Both the position numbers and the translations under genes were made by a program. A stretch of DNA of 64,000 bases, taken from Magnetofaba australis IT-1. GTDB taxonomy: Bacteria > Pseudomonadota > Magnetococcia > Magnetococcales > Magnetococcaceae. The stretch's first letter is position 1. Each line of letters begins with the position of its first letter. Below, piece by piece: positions 1 to 8,094 of this stretch. The DNA is taken from the NCBI RefSeq assembly GCF_002109495.1, contig NZ_LVJN01000015.1, positions 558,001 to 622,000 of the forward strand, written 5' to 3'. Below the pieces are notes generated by a model. It was not told the origin of the DNA, made no database searches, and saw nothing but the letters and a program-made list of their open reading frames with translations.

Positions 1-467
1 GCAGCCTGCTTGCGCCATGCGCTCTCCAGCGGCGCCAACAGCGACTTTTGTGACGCAGCGGCGGTTTGCGCCTGCTCCAACTGCGTCTCTTGCCGGGCAA
101 TCTCCTCGCGGCGGGCGTCCAGCGCCTTTTGCGCCGCCTCCAACGCCGTGCGTTCGGCATCCAGCGTCAATGCGGGGTCATCCAGCAGACGCTCCTGTTG
201 CACCGCCAACGCCTCCTGCGCCTCGGCGACGCGCTTGATCAGCGCGCTCTCCTGGGCGCGGCTGTCGGCCAACGCTGTGCGCAATGTTTGCACCTGCGCC
301 TGGGCCTGTTCGGAGGCCGAACGCGCGGCGTGCAACTGCTGCTGATTTTTCTGCTCAGGGGTCGCCGATTGCGCCTGCGCCGCAAGCGGCGTCAGCGCGC
401 ACAGCGTCAGCAGAGCGCGCCGCAAACGGCGCGCCCCTTTCACTTGGCGGCGACCCGGCGCGATCAC
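1..467 (-). CDS. Secreted alanine-rich coiled-coil protein, partial
   Basis: The gene runs off the left edge, so only about 155 N-terminal residues are visible. A GTG at 467 overlaps the lon stop as GTGA; a second GTG at 443 is also possible. The N-terminus is arginine-rich and followed by a hydrophobic stretch ending LAAQAQS, which looks like a Sec signal peptide. The rest is a continuous Gln/Ala/Glu-rich heptad pattern (for example QAQVQTLRTALADSRAQES) typical of a long coiled coil. EnvC-like murein hydrolase activators and DUF3450-type periplasmic coils start this way, but no diagnostic domain lies in the window, so the function is open. The overlap with lon suggests coupled translation. 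Confidence 0.6.
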   Translation of the reverse strand, partial: MIAPGRRQVKGARRLRRALLTLCALTPLAAQAQSATPEQKNQQQLHAARSASEQAQAQVQTLRTALADSRAQESALIKRVAEAQEALAVQQERLLDDPALTLDAERTALEAAQKALDARREEIARQETQLEQAQTAAASQKSLLAPLESAWRKQA

Positions 468-2905
468 CCGAACACCAGTTTGGCCACTTCCGGGTAGCGC
501 CGCACAAAGTGCGCGGTGATCCCTTCGGTGATGTGGTCCGGCACCTCCTCATAATCCTTGCGACACGCCTCGGGCAGAATCAATTCGCGAATGCCCACCC
601 GCCGCGCGGCGATCACCTTTTCGCGGATGCCGCCCACCGCCAGCACCTGGCCGGTGAGGGTGATCTCGCCGGTCATGGCCAGACGGCGCGGAATCGGCTG
701 ATTGCGCGCCAGCGACAGCAGCGCGGTGGTCAGGGTGATGCCCGCCGAGGGGCCATCCTTGGGCGTGGCGCCTTCGGGCACGTGCAGGTGCAGGGTGCCG
801 CCCAGGCGGTTGCAGTCGCCGCCCAGTTTGGCGCACTGCGACTGCGCGTAGCTGAAGGCGATGCGCGCCGACTCCTTCATCACATCGCCCAACTGGCCGG
901 TGACGATCATGCCGCCCTTGTCATCACTGACACGCGCCGCCTCCACGTCCAGGGTGGCGCCGCCCAGGGAGGTCCACGCCAGCCCGGTGACGATGCCCAC
1001 CCCCTTCATGGGCTTCTCATCGCGGAAGTCCGGTTTGCCGAGGAAATCCTCCAGATCGCCGTGGCCCACTTTGATGGGGCGTTGGGCGTCGTCGAGAATC
1101 TTCACCGCCGTTTTGCGGGCGATGGCGCCGATCTTCTGCTCCAGGCGTCGCACCCCGGCTTCGCGGGCGTAGCCCTCGACGATGGCGCGGAAGGCGCCGT
1201 TGCTGATGCGCAGATCGTCCTTGGTCAGACCGTTCTTCTCCAACTGCTTGGGCAGCAGGTGGTTGCGCGCGATCTTCACCTTCTCGGCGGCGATGTAGCC
1301 GGATAGACGAATGATCTCCATGCGGTCCAGCAGCGGACGCGGGATGGTGTCCAACTGGTTGGCGGTGCAGATGAACAGCACCTTGGACAGATCGAAGCGC
1401 ACATCCAGGTAGTGGTCGAGGAACTCGGTGTTCTGCTCCGGGTCCAGCACCTCCAGCAGCGCCGAGGCGGGGTCGCCGTGGTAGCTGGCGCCGATCTTGT
1501 CCACCTCGTCGAGCATGATGATGGGGTTGCAGTATTTGGTGTGGCGGATCGCCTGCACGAACTTGCCGGGCATCGCCCCCACGTAGGTGCGGCGGTGGCC
1601 CTTGATCTCCGCTTCGTCGCGCATGCCGCCCACCGAGAAGCGGTAGAATTCCCGCCCCACCGCGCGCGCCACCGAGCGGCCAATGGAGGTTTTGCCCACC
1701 CCTGGCGGGCCCACCAGCAGAATGATGGAACCGCCGATCTCCCCCTTGAGCTTGCCTACGGCGAGGAACTCCAGAATGCGCTCCTTCACATCCTCCAGGC
1801 CGTCGTGGTCCTGGTTGAGGATTTTGCGCGCGCGCTTGATGTCCAGCTTGTCGTTGGAGTGCACACCCCACGGCAGGCCGGTGAGCCAATCCACATAGTT
1901 GCGCGTCACCCCATACTCCGACGAGCCGGGCTCCAGCATGGAGAGTTTGTCCAGCTCCTCGTTGATGCGCTCTTCGGCCTCCTTGGAGAGGGTGAGCTGC
2001 TCCAAACGCTCGCGGAAGCCATCTACTTCGGCGGTGCGGTCATCCTTGGTGATGCCCAGCTCTTTTTGAATCTGCTTGAGCTGCTCGCGCAGGAAGAACT
2101 GGCGCTGATGTTCGGTGATGCCCTCTTCCACCTGCTTGGAGATCTTGTTCTGCACCTTGACCATCTCCAGCTCTTTTTTGAGCAGGGCCAGCACCTTCTC
2201 CAGGCGCGGCATGATGGGCAGGGTCTCCAGCACGTCCTGCAACTCCTCGCGGTTGGAGCTGGTCATGGAGGCGACGAAGTCGGCCAGCTTGTCCGGTTCG
2301 CTGAAGTTGTGGCGCGACAGGAACATCTTTACCTGTTCCTGGTACAGCGAGTCGTACTTGAGCAGCTCCTTGAGGGTGTTGATCACCGCCATGGTGTAGG
2401 GCTTCAGATCATCGGGCTCGATCATCTCCACCGGGTTGTTGTGGTGGGTGACTGCGGCGATGATGGGCGGACCGGCAGAGACCACTTCGCGAATCTCGAA
2501 GCGCGAGATCCCTTCGGCCAGCAGCTTGATGGATTTGTGCTCTTCGTCCTCGGCGGCTTCCAAAATGCGCGCGGTGGCGCCGACCGTGTAGAGTTTGTCG
2601 GCGTCGAACACTTCGCGGCCATCCTCGGCGTGGCTCATGATGATGCCGAACAGACGGCCCGGCGAGTCCATGGCCATCTTGATGGTGTCGTAGTAGGGCG
2701 AGCCCTCCACCTGGATGGGGGTCAGCATGCCGGGGAAGAAGGGGCGTCCGCCCAGCGGATAGATCACCATCTCCATGGGCAGGGCGTCGTCAATGCGCAT
2801 GGGCGGTTGGCCGTCGGACTCACCGTCGGCGTCGTGCGCTTCCGGCTCTTCGATTACGGCGTCGAAGATCTCCTCCTCTTGCGGGGAGTCGGGCTTATCG
2901 GACAT
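464..2905 (-). CDS. lon: ATP-dependent Lon protease
   Basis: This is an 813-residue cytoplasmic AAA+ serine protease that degrades misfolded and regulatory proteins. An acidic tail of about 40 residues precedes the N-terminal substrate-binding domain (about 45-240), followed by a helical linker, the AAA+ module with Walker A GPPGVGKT near residue 398 and Walker B IIMLDEVDK near 462, and a C-terminal protease domain. The catalytic dyad is visible: Ser about 720 in KDGPSAGIT and Lys about 763 in IREKVIAARR. The length is close to the usual 780-820. The start is preceded by a GGAAGGAAAAG purine tract. The acidic N-terminal tail is longer than in E. coli Lon. No clear heat-shock promoter was recognised upstream. 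Confidence 0.98.
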   Translation of the reverse strand: MSDKPDSPQEEEIFDAVIEEPEAHDADGESDGQPPMRIDDALPMEMVIYPLGGRPFFPGMLTPIQVEGSPYYDTIKMAMDSPGRLFGIIMSHAEDGREVFDADKLYTVGATARILEAAEDEEHKSIKLLAEGISRFEIREVVSAGPPIIAAVTHHNNPVEMIEPDDLKPYTMAVINTLKELLKYDSLYQEQVKMFLSRHNFSEPDKLADFVASMTSSNREELQDVLETLPIMPRLEKVLALLKKELEMVKVQNKISKQVEEGITEHQRQFFLREQLKQIQKELGITKDDRTAEVDGFRERLEQLTLSKEAEERINEELDKLSMLEPGSSEYGVTRNYVDWLTGLPWGVHSNDKLDIKRARKILNQDHDGLEDVKERILEFLAVGKLKGEIGGSIILLVGPPGVGKTSIGRSVARAVGREFYRFSVGGMRDEAEIKGHRRTYVGAMPGKFVQAIRHTKYCNPIIMLDEVDKIGASYHGDPASALLEVLDPEQNTEFLDHYLDVRFDLSKVLFICTANQLDTIPRPLLDRMEIIRLSGYIAAEKVKIARNHLLPKQLEKNGLTKDDLRISNGAFRAIVEGYAREAGVRRLEQKIGAIARKTAVKILDDAQRPIKVGHGDLEDFLGKPDFRDEKPMKGVGIVTGLAWTSLGGATLDVEAARVSDDKGGMIVTGQLGDVMKESARIAFSYAQSQCAKLGGDCNRLGGTLHLHVPEGATPKDGPSAGITLTTALLSLARNQPIPRRLAMTGEITLTGQVLAVGGIREKVIAARRVGIRELILPEACRKDYEEVPDHITEGITAHFVRRYPEVAKLVFG

Positions 2906-3117
2906 GCTCTTTTCCTTCCAGTGTGCGCTCTACTGTGTACGCGCAGACAACAAATTGACGATGCGTCGCGCAGCGGGCGGGTTTCCCAAAATTGGCGTGA
3001 TGTATGGGAAATCGGCTGCTGGCCAAGGCGGAAACCCATGCGCTTGCTTAAGTAATATGGGTTGCCAAGGCAATGATTGCAAGGCGGGCGCCTATCGAAT
3101 AGGCGGCGAAAAACAGA

Positions 3118-3147
3118 CGCCCCGCCAAGCGGGAGCCTGGCGGGGCG
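3118..3147 (-). terminator. Rho-independent terminator of erpA
   Basis: A perfect 10-bp inverted repeat (CGCCCCGCCA and TGGCGGGGCG, 10-nt loop) lies 60 bp beyond the erpA stop. Read on the minus strand it is followed by TCTGTTTTTCGC, a U-rich tract. On the plus strand AATTTTTC also follows, so it could work in both directions. Confidence 0.75.
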
Positions 3148-3206
3148 AATTTTTCACCTCTGAGCAGTCGGCTGGCGCGTGATGTCAGCGCGCCGGGACG
3201 ATGCGA

Positions 3207-3569
3207 TCAGGAGGGTTTGGCACTGGCGCAACCACCGCCTTCGGCGGGGGTAAAGCTGTTGCCGCAGCCGCAGGTGGAGGCGGCGTTGGGGTTCTTGATC
3301 TGGAACTGGGCGCCGTTGAGATCCTCCACAAAGTCGATCTCGGAGCCGCGCAGATGGTTGATGGAGACAGCGTCCACCAACACTTTGACGCCATCCTTCT
3401 CCACCATGATGTCGGTGTCGTCCTGGTTCTCATCAAAGGTGAAGCCATACTGGAAACCCGAGCAGCCGCCGCCGGAGACGAAGATGCGCAGTTTCAGATT
3501 GGGATTGTTCTCTTCGGCGATCAGTTCGCTGAGTTTTTTGGCGGCGTTATCAGTCAGGGTGACGGACAT
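3207..3569 (-). CDS. erpA: Iron-sulfur cluster insertion protein ErpA (A-type carrier)
   Basis: This 120-residue A-type carrier receives Fe-S clusters and passes them to apo-enzymes. The three ligand cysteines are present: one in [13 protein letters not shown] and the pair in the C-terminal STCGCGNSF. The spacing and the FxVGGGGCSG-like segment fit ErpA better than IscA, although the two are hard to separate by eye. The ATG at 3569 is preceded by CGAGGAG, a good ribosome binding site; an upstream in-frame ATG would add 23 non-conserved residues. It has its own strong promoter (3697-3725) and terminator, so it appears monocistronic. GltB and GltD in this window are plausible client enzymes. 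Confidence 0.93.
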   Translation of the reverse strand: MSVTLTDNAAKKLSELIAEENNPNLKLRIFVSGGGCSGFQYGFTFDENQDDTDIMVEKDGVKVLVDAVSINHLRGSEIDFVEDLNGAQFQIKNPNAASTCGCGNSFTPAEGGGCASAKPS

Positions 3570-3696
3570 GGGACAAGCACTCCTCGTACGATTTCGAAAT
3601 TGGGCGCGGCGGATGATCAACTGTTGGCCCAGGCGCAACCACGGCTTGGACCGCCACGATGGGGGCTATTCTCGCTTAATCGATGGCCCGGGCGCA

Positions 3697-3725
3697 AAGA
3701 TAGTTGGAAAATGATGCCTTGTCAA
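3697..3725 (-). promoter_or_regulatory. Sigma-70 promoter of erpA
   Basis: On the minus strand a perfect -35 (TTGACA) is separated by 17 bp from TATCTT. An imperfect inverted repeat ACATC-N6-GATGT (3725-3740) lies directly upstream of the -35 and could be a regulator site. The promoter is about 130 bp from the erpA start. Confidence 0.7.
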
Positions 3726-3937
3726 CATCTCTGATGATGTAACAACTCTGTTTGCGCGCCCCGAATTGGCGGCCTGGGCTTGTGGGCTTTGACCATGGCG
3801 CGGCCAGGGGGTTCCCGGAGTAGGCGCGCGGCTTTTGCTCCTGTCCCTTTCCTGGCGGCAGTCGAGGAGGCATTATGCCAAAGCGCCTGAACAGGGCGCA
3901 GACAGTCGTAGTCAGACAATCCGGATGGAGAGTTGGA

Positions 3938-4372
3938 ATGACGCAGTTCGTGTGGCGGGATGAGGAGTTCAGCGTGGGCGTGGCGTCGTTGGACGAGCAG
4001 CACAAGGGACTGTTCAGCGCCTTTATGAATCTGGGGCAGTCCATTGAAAACGTCTATGATGACAAGGCGCTGGGGGTGATGCTCAACCTCTTGTTCATCC
4101 AGATGGAGGGGTATGTAAAGACCCATCTGCGCTATGAGGAGCTGCTGCTGGAGAAGTGGAGCTTCCCGGAACTGGAGGCGCACAAGCAGAAGCACGATCT
4201 GCTGGAGAATGAGCTGGCCGCCTATAAAAAGTGCCTGGATGCGGCGGAAGATGAGCAGAAAAAGGCCATTGCGCAGCAGATTTCGCTGTTTATGGAGCGC
4301 TGGCTGATCAACCACATTCAGGGCGATGACCGCGCCTATGGGCCGCATCTGCGCAAGATGGGGGTGGTGTGA
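3938..4372 (+). CDS. Bacteriohemerythrin (non-heme diiron O2-binding protein)
   Basis: This small four-helix-bundle protein should bind O2 at a diiron site in the cytoplasm. The ligand pattern is clear: His in LDEQHKGLF, HLRYEE, the HKQKHD pair, and the late NHIQGDD segment. With the start at 3938 (GGAG upstream, 8-nt spacing) it has 144 residues and begins MTQFVWRDEEFSVGV, as single-domain family members do. An alternative ATG at 3875 follows a stronger GAGGAGG but adds 21 Arg-rich residues not typical of the family. The stop overlaps the GTG of the next gene. Roles in O2 storage, delivery or sensing are known for the family; which applies here is not shown. Confidence 0.93.
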   Translation: MTQFVWRDEEFSVGVASLDEQHKGLFSAFMNLGQSIENVYDDKALGVMLNLLFIQMEGYVKTHLRYEELLLEKWSFPELEAHKQKHDLLENELAAYKKCLDAAEDEQKKAIAQQISLFMERWLINHIQGDDRAYGPHLRKMGVV

Positions 4373-5421
4373 GGCGAGCCGTCCGCGCGCTGCTGATCCT
4401 GCTATTGGGGGGAGCCTTGAGCGGTTGCATCGGGCCGGGGTATTACCTGCAGGCGGCGGGCGGGCAGTGGGAGATCTGGTCCAAACGGCGCCCCATTGAC
4501 GTCGTGCTGGCCGATGCCTCCGCAGCGGAAAAACTCAAAGCGCGCTTGCGCCATGCGCAGCAGGCGCGACGCTTCGCCATCGAACAACTGGGGCTGCCGG
4601 ACAACGGCTCCTATACCCGCTACGCCGACTTGGGGCGTTCCTATGCGGTGTGGGCGACCTTCGCCGCCCCTTCAGACTCACTCACCCTGAAAAGCTGGAG
4701 CTTTCCCCTCATTGGCGAGTTGAGCTATCGCGGCTACTTCGATGAAGCTGCCGCCCAGGCGCTGGCGGCGGAGCTGCGCCAACAGGGGTATGAAACCTCG
4801 GTGCAGGGGATCCCCGCCTACTCCACTCTGGGCTGGTTCGCCGACCCGCTGCTCAATACCCACATCTTCTGGCCGGAATCGCAACTGGCGGCGCTGATGT
4901 TCCATGAGATGGCCCATGAGCTGCTCTACATCCCCGACGACACCCTGTTTAATGAATCCTTCGCCGAGGCCGTCGCGCAAATTGGCGTGGGGCGCTGGTT
5001 GCAGGCGCAGGGCGATGCAGCCGCCATCGCCGCTTGGCGGGCGCGTCAGCAGGCGCGGGCGCAATTCCTCGCGCGGGTGGCGGATCTGCGCGACAAGTTG
5101 GAGGCGCTCTACGCCGATAAAGCGTTGACCACATTGGCGATGCGGCGGCGCAAAGCGGGATTGTTCGCCGATTTCCGAGTCGCGTTTGTGCAGGCGCAAG
5201 AGGACGGTCCGTTGGCGCCCTACGCCCGCTGGGCGCTGGCCGAGGATCTGAACAACGCCAAGGTGGGCTCGCTGAGTCTTTATGCCCGCTGGGTTCCGGC
5301 GTTTCAGCGTCTCTATGAGCAGGAGGGCGCGGATCTGGAGCGCTTTATCGCCGCCGCCAAACGCTTGGGCGCGCTGCCCGCCGCGCAGCGTCGCCAGCGC
5401 ATGGCGGCGTTGTTAGCGTGA
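4369..5421 (+). CDS. Putative lipoprotein zinc aminopeptidase
   Basis: The 350-residue product starts with a lipoprotein signal whose lipobox ends at Cys20 (LSGC), so it is probably anchored in the inner or outer membrane. A gluzincin-like site is present: HEMAH at residues 179-183, with Glu200 in NESFAEAVA as likely third ligand. This arrangement matches the proteobacterial putative aminopeptidase family (Pfam Aminopep, PF10023), whose substrates are not established. The GTG start overlaps the hemerythrin stop (GTGA), so the two are translationally coupled, but no functional link is known. A stacked-hairpin repeat begins about 40 bp after the stop. Confidence 0.85.
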   Translation: MRRAVRALLILLLGGALSGCIGPGYYLQAAGGQWEIWSKRRPIDVVLADASAAEKLKARLRHAQQARRFAIEQLGLPDNGSYTRYADLGRSYAVWATFAAPSDSLTLKSWSFPLIGELSYRGYFDEAAAQALAAELRQQGYETSVQGIPAYSTLGWFADPLLNTHIFWPESQLAALMFHEMAHELLYIPDDTLFNESFAEAVAQIGVGRWLQAQGDAAAIAAWRARQQARAQFLARVADLRDKLEALYADKALTTLAMRRRKAGLFADFRVAFVQAQEDGPLAPYARWALAEDLNNAKVGSLSLYARWVPAFQRLYEQEGADLERFIAAAKRLGALPAAQRRQRMAALLA

Positions 5422-5458
5422 CGGGAAGCCAAAATCAGATATTTCGTTAACGGGGACA

Positions 5459-5632
5459 TGGAAGATATCGAGGGCTTTGCCCTCGAGCTCCCAACGACCA
5501 AACCTTGGGGCTCCGCCCCAAACCCCGCTGGGGGCGCGGCCCCCAGGCCCCGCCGCCGACCAGTCGGCGGCCAATAGTCAGCGCAAGTTCACGCTGCGTC
5601 ACGCAAACATTGGCCGTTTTGCGCCGTTTTGG
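5459..5632 (+). repeat. Stacked-hairpin dispersed repeat, copy 1
   Basis: Four hairpins follow one another: CGAGGGC/GCCCTCG (5469-5485), TTGGGGC/GCCCCAA (5505-5521), CTGGGGGC/GCCCCCAG (5528-5546) and GCCGCCGA/TCGGCGGC (5552-5571). The first three have 3-nt loops and the last a 4-nt loop; short C-rich linkers separate them. A less structured tail (CCAATAGTCAGCGCAAG onwards) follows. Both the head GAAGATATCGAGGGC and the tail recur at 19231-19475. It fills the gap between two plus-strand genes and may end upstream transcription, although no U-tract follows. Confidence 0.85.
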
Positions 5633-5664
5633 ATTTGTCTGGCTATCACAGAGGGAGTCGCGCC

Positions 5665-6300
5665 ATGAGCGCCGAGCCGGTGATTCTGATCCATGGATTG
5701 TGGATGGCGGGGGCGGAGATGACCCTGCTGGGCAGTCGTCTGGCGGATGCGGGCTTTGCCACGACGCGCTTTCGCTACCCGTCGACGCAGAAGGGGATTC
5801 TGCAACACGCCGACGCCCTGGCCGAGGCGGTGCGCCAAAACGCCGGACCGCGCGCGCCGCATCTGGTGTGCCACAGCCTGGGCGGGTTGGTGGCGGTGAC
5901 CATGTTGCAGCGCCATCCAGAGTTGCCGGTGGGCCGTGTGGTGGCGCTGGGCTCGCCCCTGCGCGGCAGTTGGATGGCGCGACGGCTGGCGCGTCACGGC
6001 TGGGGCGCGCGCATGCTGGGTTTCAGCTATGAGTCGGCGCTGAAAAACGGCGTCAAACCGCCGGTTCCCGTTGGCATCGAGATGGGCTCCATCGCGGGGA
6101 CGTTGTCGGTGATCGGGGCCAACAAGATCTTTCGCGGTCTGCCCGAGCCCAGCGACGGCACCGTGAGTCTGGCGGAGACCCATCTGGAGGGGGTGGCCGA
6201 CCACGCCACGGTGCGCGCCACCCACATGGGGCTACTGCTCTCCACCACGGCGGCGGAGCAGACCGAGTGGTTTCTGCGCGGGGGGAGCTTCGCTGAGTGA
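5665..6300 (+). CDS. Alpha/beta hydrolase, lipase/esterase-like
   Basis: This 211-residue protein has the core alpha/beta-hydrolase signature. It has the oxyanion strand ILIHGLWM near the N-terminus, a nucleophile elbow CHSLGG (Ser near residue 73), and a C-terminal DHATVRATHMG that supplies the likely catalytic His. The elbow begins with Cys instead of the usual Gly. It resembles PGAP1-type or triacylglycerol lipase-like hydrolases; the substrate is unknown. The ATG at 5665 follows GAGGGAG with good spacing. No signal peptide is seen. It stands alone between a repeat and the IS-disrupted gene. Confidence 0.85.
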   Translation: MSAEPVILIHGLWMAGAEMTLLGSRLADAGFATTRFRYPSTQKGILQHADALAEAVRQNAGPRAPHLVCHSLGGLVAVTMLQRHPELPVGRVVALGSPLRGSWMARRLARHGWGARMLGFSYESALKNGVKPPVPVGIEMGSIAGTLSVIGANKIFRGLPEPSDGTVSLAETHLEGVADHATVRATHMGLLLSTTAAEQTEWFLRGGSFAE

Positions 6301-6359
6301 TTTGTGTGGATAGGCTGCTCGTTAGTGGTTTAAGGACCTGAAAAGAGTGGAGTAAGCGG

Positions 6360-6785
6360 ATGGCGGACTGGAAGCGGGAGCGGGTTCAGAAGAGTTCTCT
6401 ACGGTTTGCTGAACAACTTCGCGCCTTTCCAGACGTGGTCCCAAAGGCGTGCGCCCCTTTGCTGGAGAGTGCGGAGCAATTTGTCGACCTTCCTGAACTG
6501 TTCTATAGGGATTCAATTTTATCCGAGCGTAAACAGCGGGAACTCTTGACCTCGACAATCAGTTTGCAAGGCGCAAATTTTCTCTTTGCCATACAACAAT
6601 GCCGTCTCATTGATGAGTTTTTTGCGCTCTGGCTTGTGGGGTGTGCGAGCGGACTCAATTTGAAGAGAGAGACGGCCTTGTGCGCCGAGATTTACGCTGT
6701 GATGCAGGCCCTTCTCAACAGCGATACGGTCACAAGCAAACAGAAAATCGCATTCTATTGGAATTTTGCTTTAGCAGGGTGCTGA
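6360..6785 (+). pseudogene. 5' fragment of an unknown gene interrupted by an IS element
   Basis: This is the first part of a gene split at 6774 by the insertion sequence. Host codons run from ATG 6360 to 6774, then reading enters the left terminal repeat and stops at TGA 6783-6785. Joining 6774 to 8095 restores one continuous 517-codon frame. The fragment is helical, has no signal peptide, and has no recognised motif. A GGAG lies 8-10 nt before the ATG. The base composition is more AT-rich than the neighbours, which hints at horizontal origin. The truncated 141-residue product is probably non-functional. Confidence 0.85.
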
Positions 6786-8090
6786 AATTATGATCTCTTC
6801 TCCGCTCACCAGCGCCGGGAAGATTTTTTTCTGAGGTTTTTGAGTTCTGATTGAGTTGAGCCCTCCCTGTTTGTCCACTTATGCGGTCAGAGGGCGGTCA
6901 TTCCAGCCCTTTTGCGTTCATATTTCCGCCAACTTGCGCATTCGCACCAAATTGTATGCCGCCAAGGCAAAGGTGAAGGCCCATTCCACCCTCTGCTGGC
7001 CAATGAAGCGCGTTTTTCTCATCGTTCCAACCGTCTTGATCCAGCCGAACACCTCTTCAATGCGTTTGCGCTTTCTCTGGCTGATCACATAGCCTGCATG
7101 CCGGGTCGTGCGTCCATCAATGGCCGAGCGGCGATTGGTGGTGTTTTGCGCCACATGCGGCGTCACTCGCAGAACTCTCAAGCTTTTCACAAAGTCTTGC
7201 GTGTCATAGCCTTTATCCGCTCCCAGGGTGACCGGGTGACGCCCCGGCAATTCAGACGCCATCTCCAGGGCGGCGTCCCGCTCTGCTGTGCCGCTGGCGC
7301 AGGTTAATCGGGAGTCAACCACCAGACCGTTGCGATTCTCCATCAGGGCGTGGCCCATGTAGGAAAGTTTGGCCTCTTTCCCTTTGCCTTTGCGGTGGAG
7401 ACGCGCATCGGGATCTGTCGTGGACGCATGGGTGTCGTTGGCGCGCGTCTGTTTATGAAAATCGACTTCCGGGTTGCGCGATCCTCCGCTGGGCGGATCG
7501 CCAGAGCCATCGCGCGGGCGAAAGCTCTTGGTTGACGCCCACGCTTCGATCAATGTCCCATCCACGCTGAAATGTTCGTCAGACAGATATCCGGCTTTGC
7601 CAGCCTGGTCTTTGATCTGATTGAAAAAATCCCGAGCAACCTGGGTGTTGATCAACCGCTCCCGGTTCTTGCTGAAGGTCGTCACATCCCAGACCGGATC
7701 ATCCATCGACAGCCCCACAAACCACCGATACAGCAGGTTGTAATCCAGCTCTTCCATCAACATCCGCTCACTGCGAATGGAGTACAGAACCTGGAGCAGC
7801 AAGGCGCGAAGCAGTTTTTCCGGCGCGATGGAGCGCCGTCCCGTCGGGGAGTAGAGTTCCGCAAACGCGTCGCTCAACTCAGCCAGCGCCTGATCAACCA
7901 GCGCGCGGATTGATCGCAACGGGTGGCGCTGCGGAATCCGGGATTCAATGGAAACGTAGCTGATCAGTGAAGCTTGCTGAGTATCATCTCCGCGCATAAT
8001 CCCAACCTTTCCATATGATATCGTTGAGAATTATTATATCATGACGATAATGGACAAGCTCGGATCAAGTAAGACTTTTTCAGCACCCTG
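6775..8090 (-). mobile_element. Complete IS5-family insertion sequence, 1316 bp
   Basis: Both ends are seen directly: a perfect 13-bp terminal inverted repeat (CAGGGTGCTGAAA at 6775-6787, its complement at 8078-8090) and a 4-bp target duplication TTAG (6771-6774 and 8091-8094). The YTAR-type target is typical of IS5 relatives. The element contains one intact DDE transposase on the minus strand and about 130 bp and 80 bp of non-coding ends. Perfect repeats and target duplication, and an intact host frame, point to recent insertion. Confidence 0.95.
6918..7997 (-). CDS. IS5-family DDE transposase
   Basis: The 359-residue transposase has an N-terminal DUF772-like region (residues about 20-120, RMLMEELDYNLLYRWFVGL) and a C-terminal RNase H-like catalytic domain. 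The DDE residues are recognisable: Asp in HFSVDGTLIEAW, Asp in VTLGADKGYDT, and Glu in RKRIEEVFGW. Its length is normal for the family and there are no stops or frameshifts, so it should be active. The ATG lies about 93 bp inside the right end of the element, which presumably carries its promoter. Confidence 0.95.
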   Translation of the reverse strand: MRGDDTQQASLISYVSIESRIPQRHPLRSIRALVDQALAELSDAFAELYSPTGRRSIAPEKLLRALLLQVLYSIRSERMLMEELDYNLLYRWFVGLSMDDPVWDVTTFSKNRERLINTQVARDFFNQIKDQAGKAGYLSDEHFSVDGTLIEAWASTKSFRPRDGSGDPPSGGSRNPEVDFHKQTRANDTHASTTDPDARLHRKGKGKEAKLSYMGHALMENRNGLVVDSRLTCASGTAERDAALEMASELPGRHPVTLGADKGYDTQDFVKSLRVLRVTPHVAQNTTNRRSAIDGRTTRHAGYVISQRKRKRIEEVFGWIKTVGTMRKTRFIGQQRVEWAFTFALAAYNLVRMRKLAEI

Positions 8091-8094
8091 TTAG

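Noticed and set aside
1412-3055. Long open frame antisense to lon
   Set aside because: It is opposite conserved Lon domains, has low-complexity Leu/His composition, and no ribosome binding site or family resemblance.
5459-5632. Hairpin repeats as a CRISPR array
   Set aside because: Repeats are palindromic units of different sequence with very short linkers, not identical repeats with spacers, and no cas genes are present.
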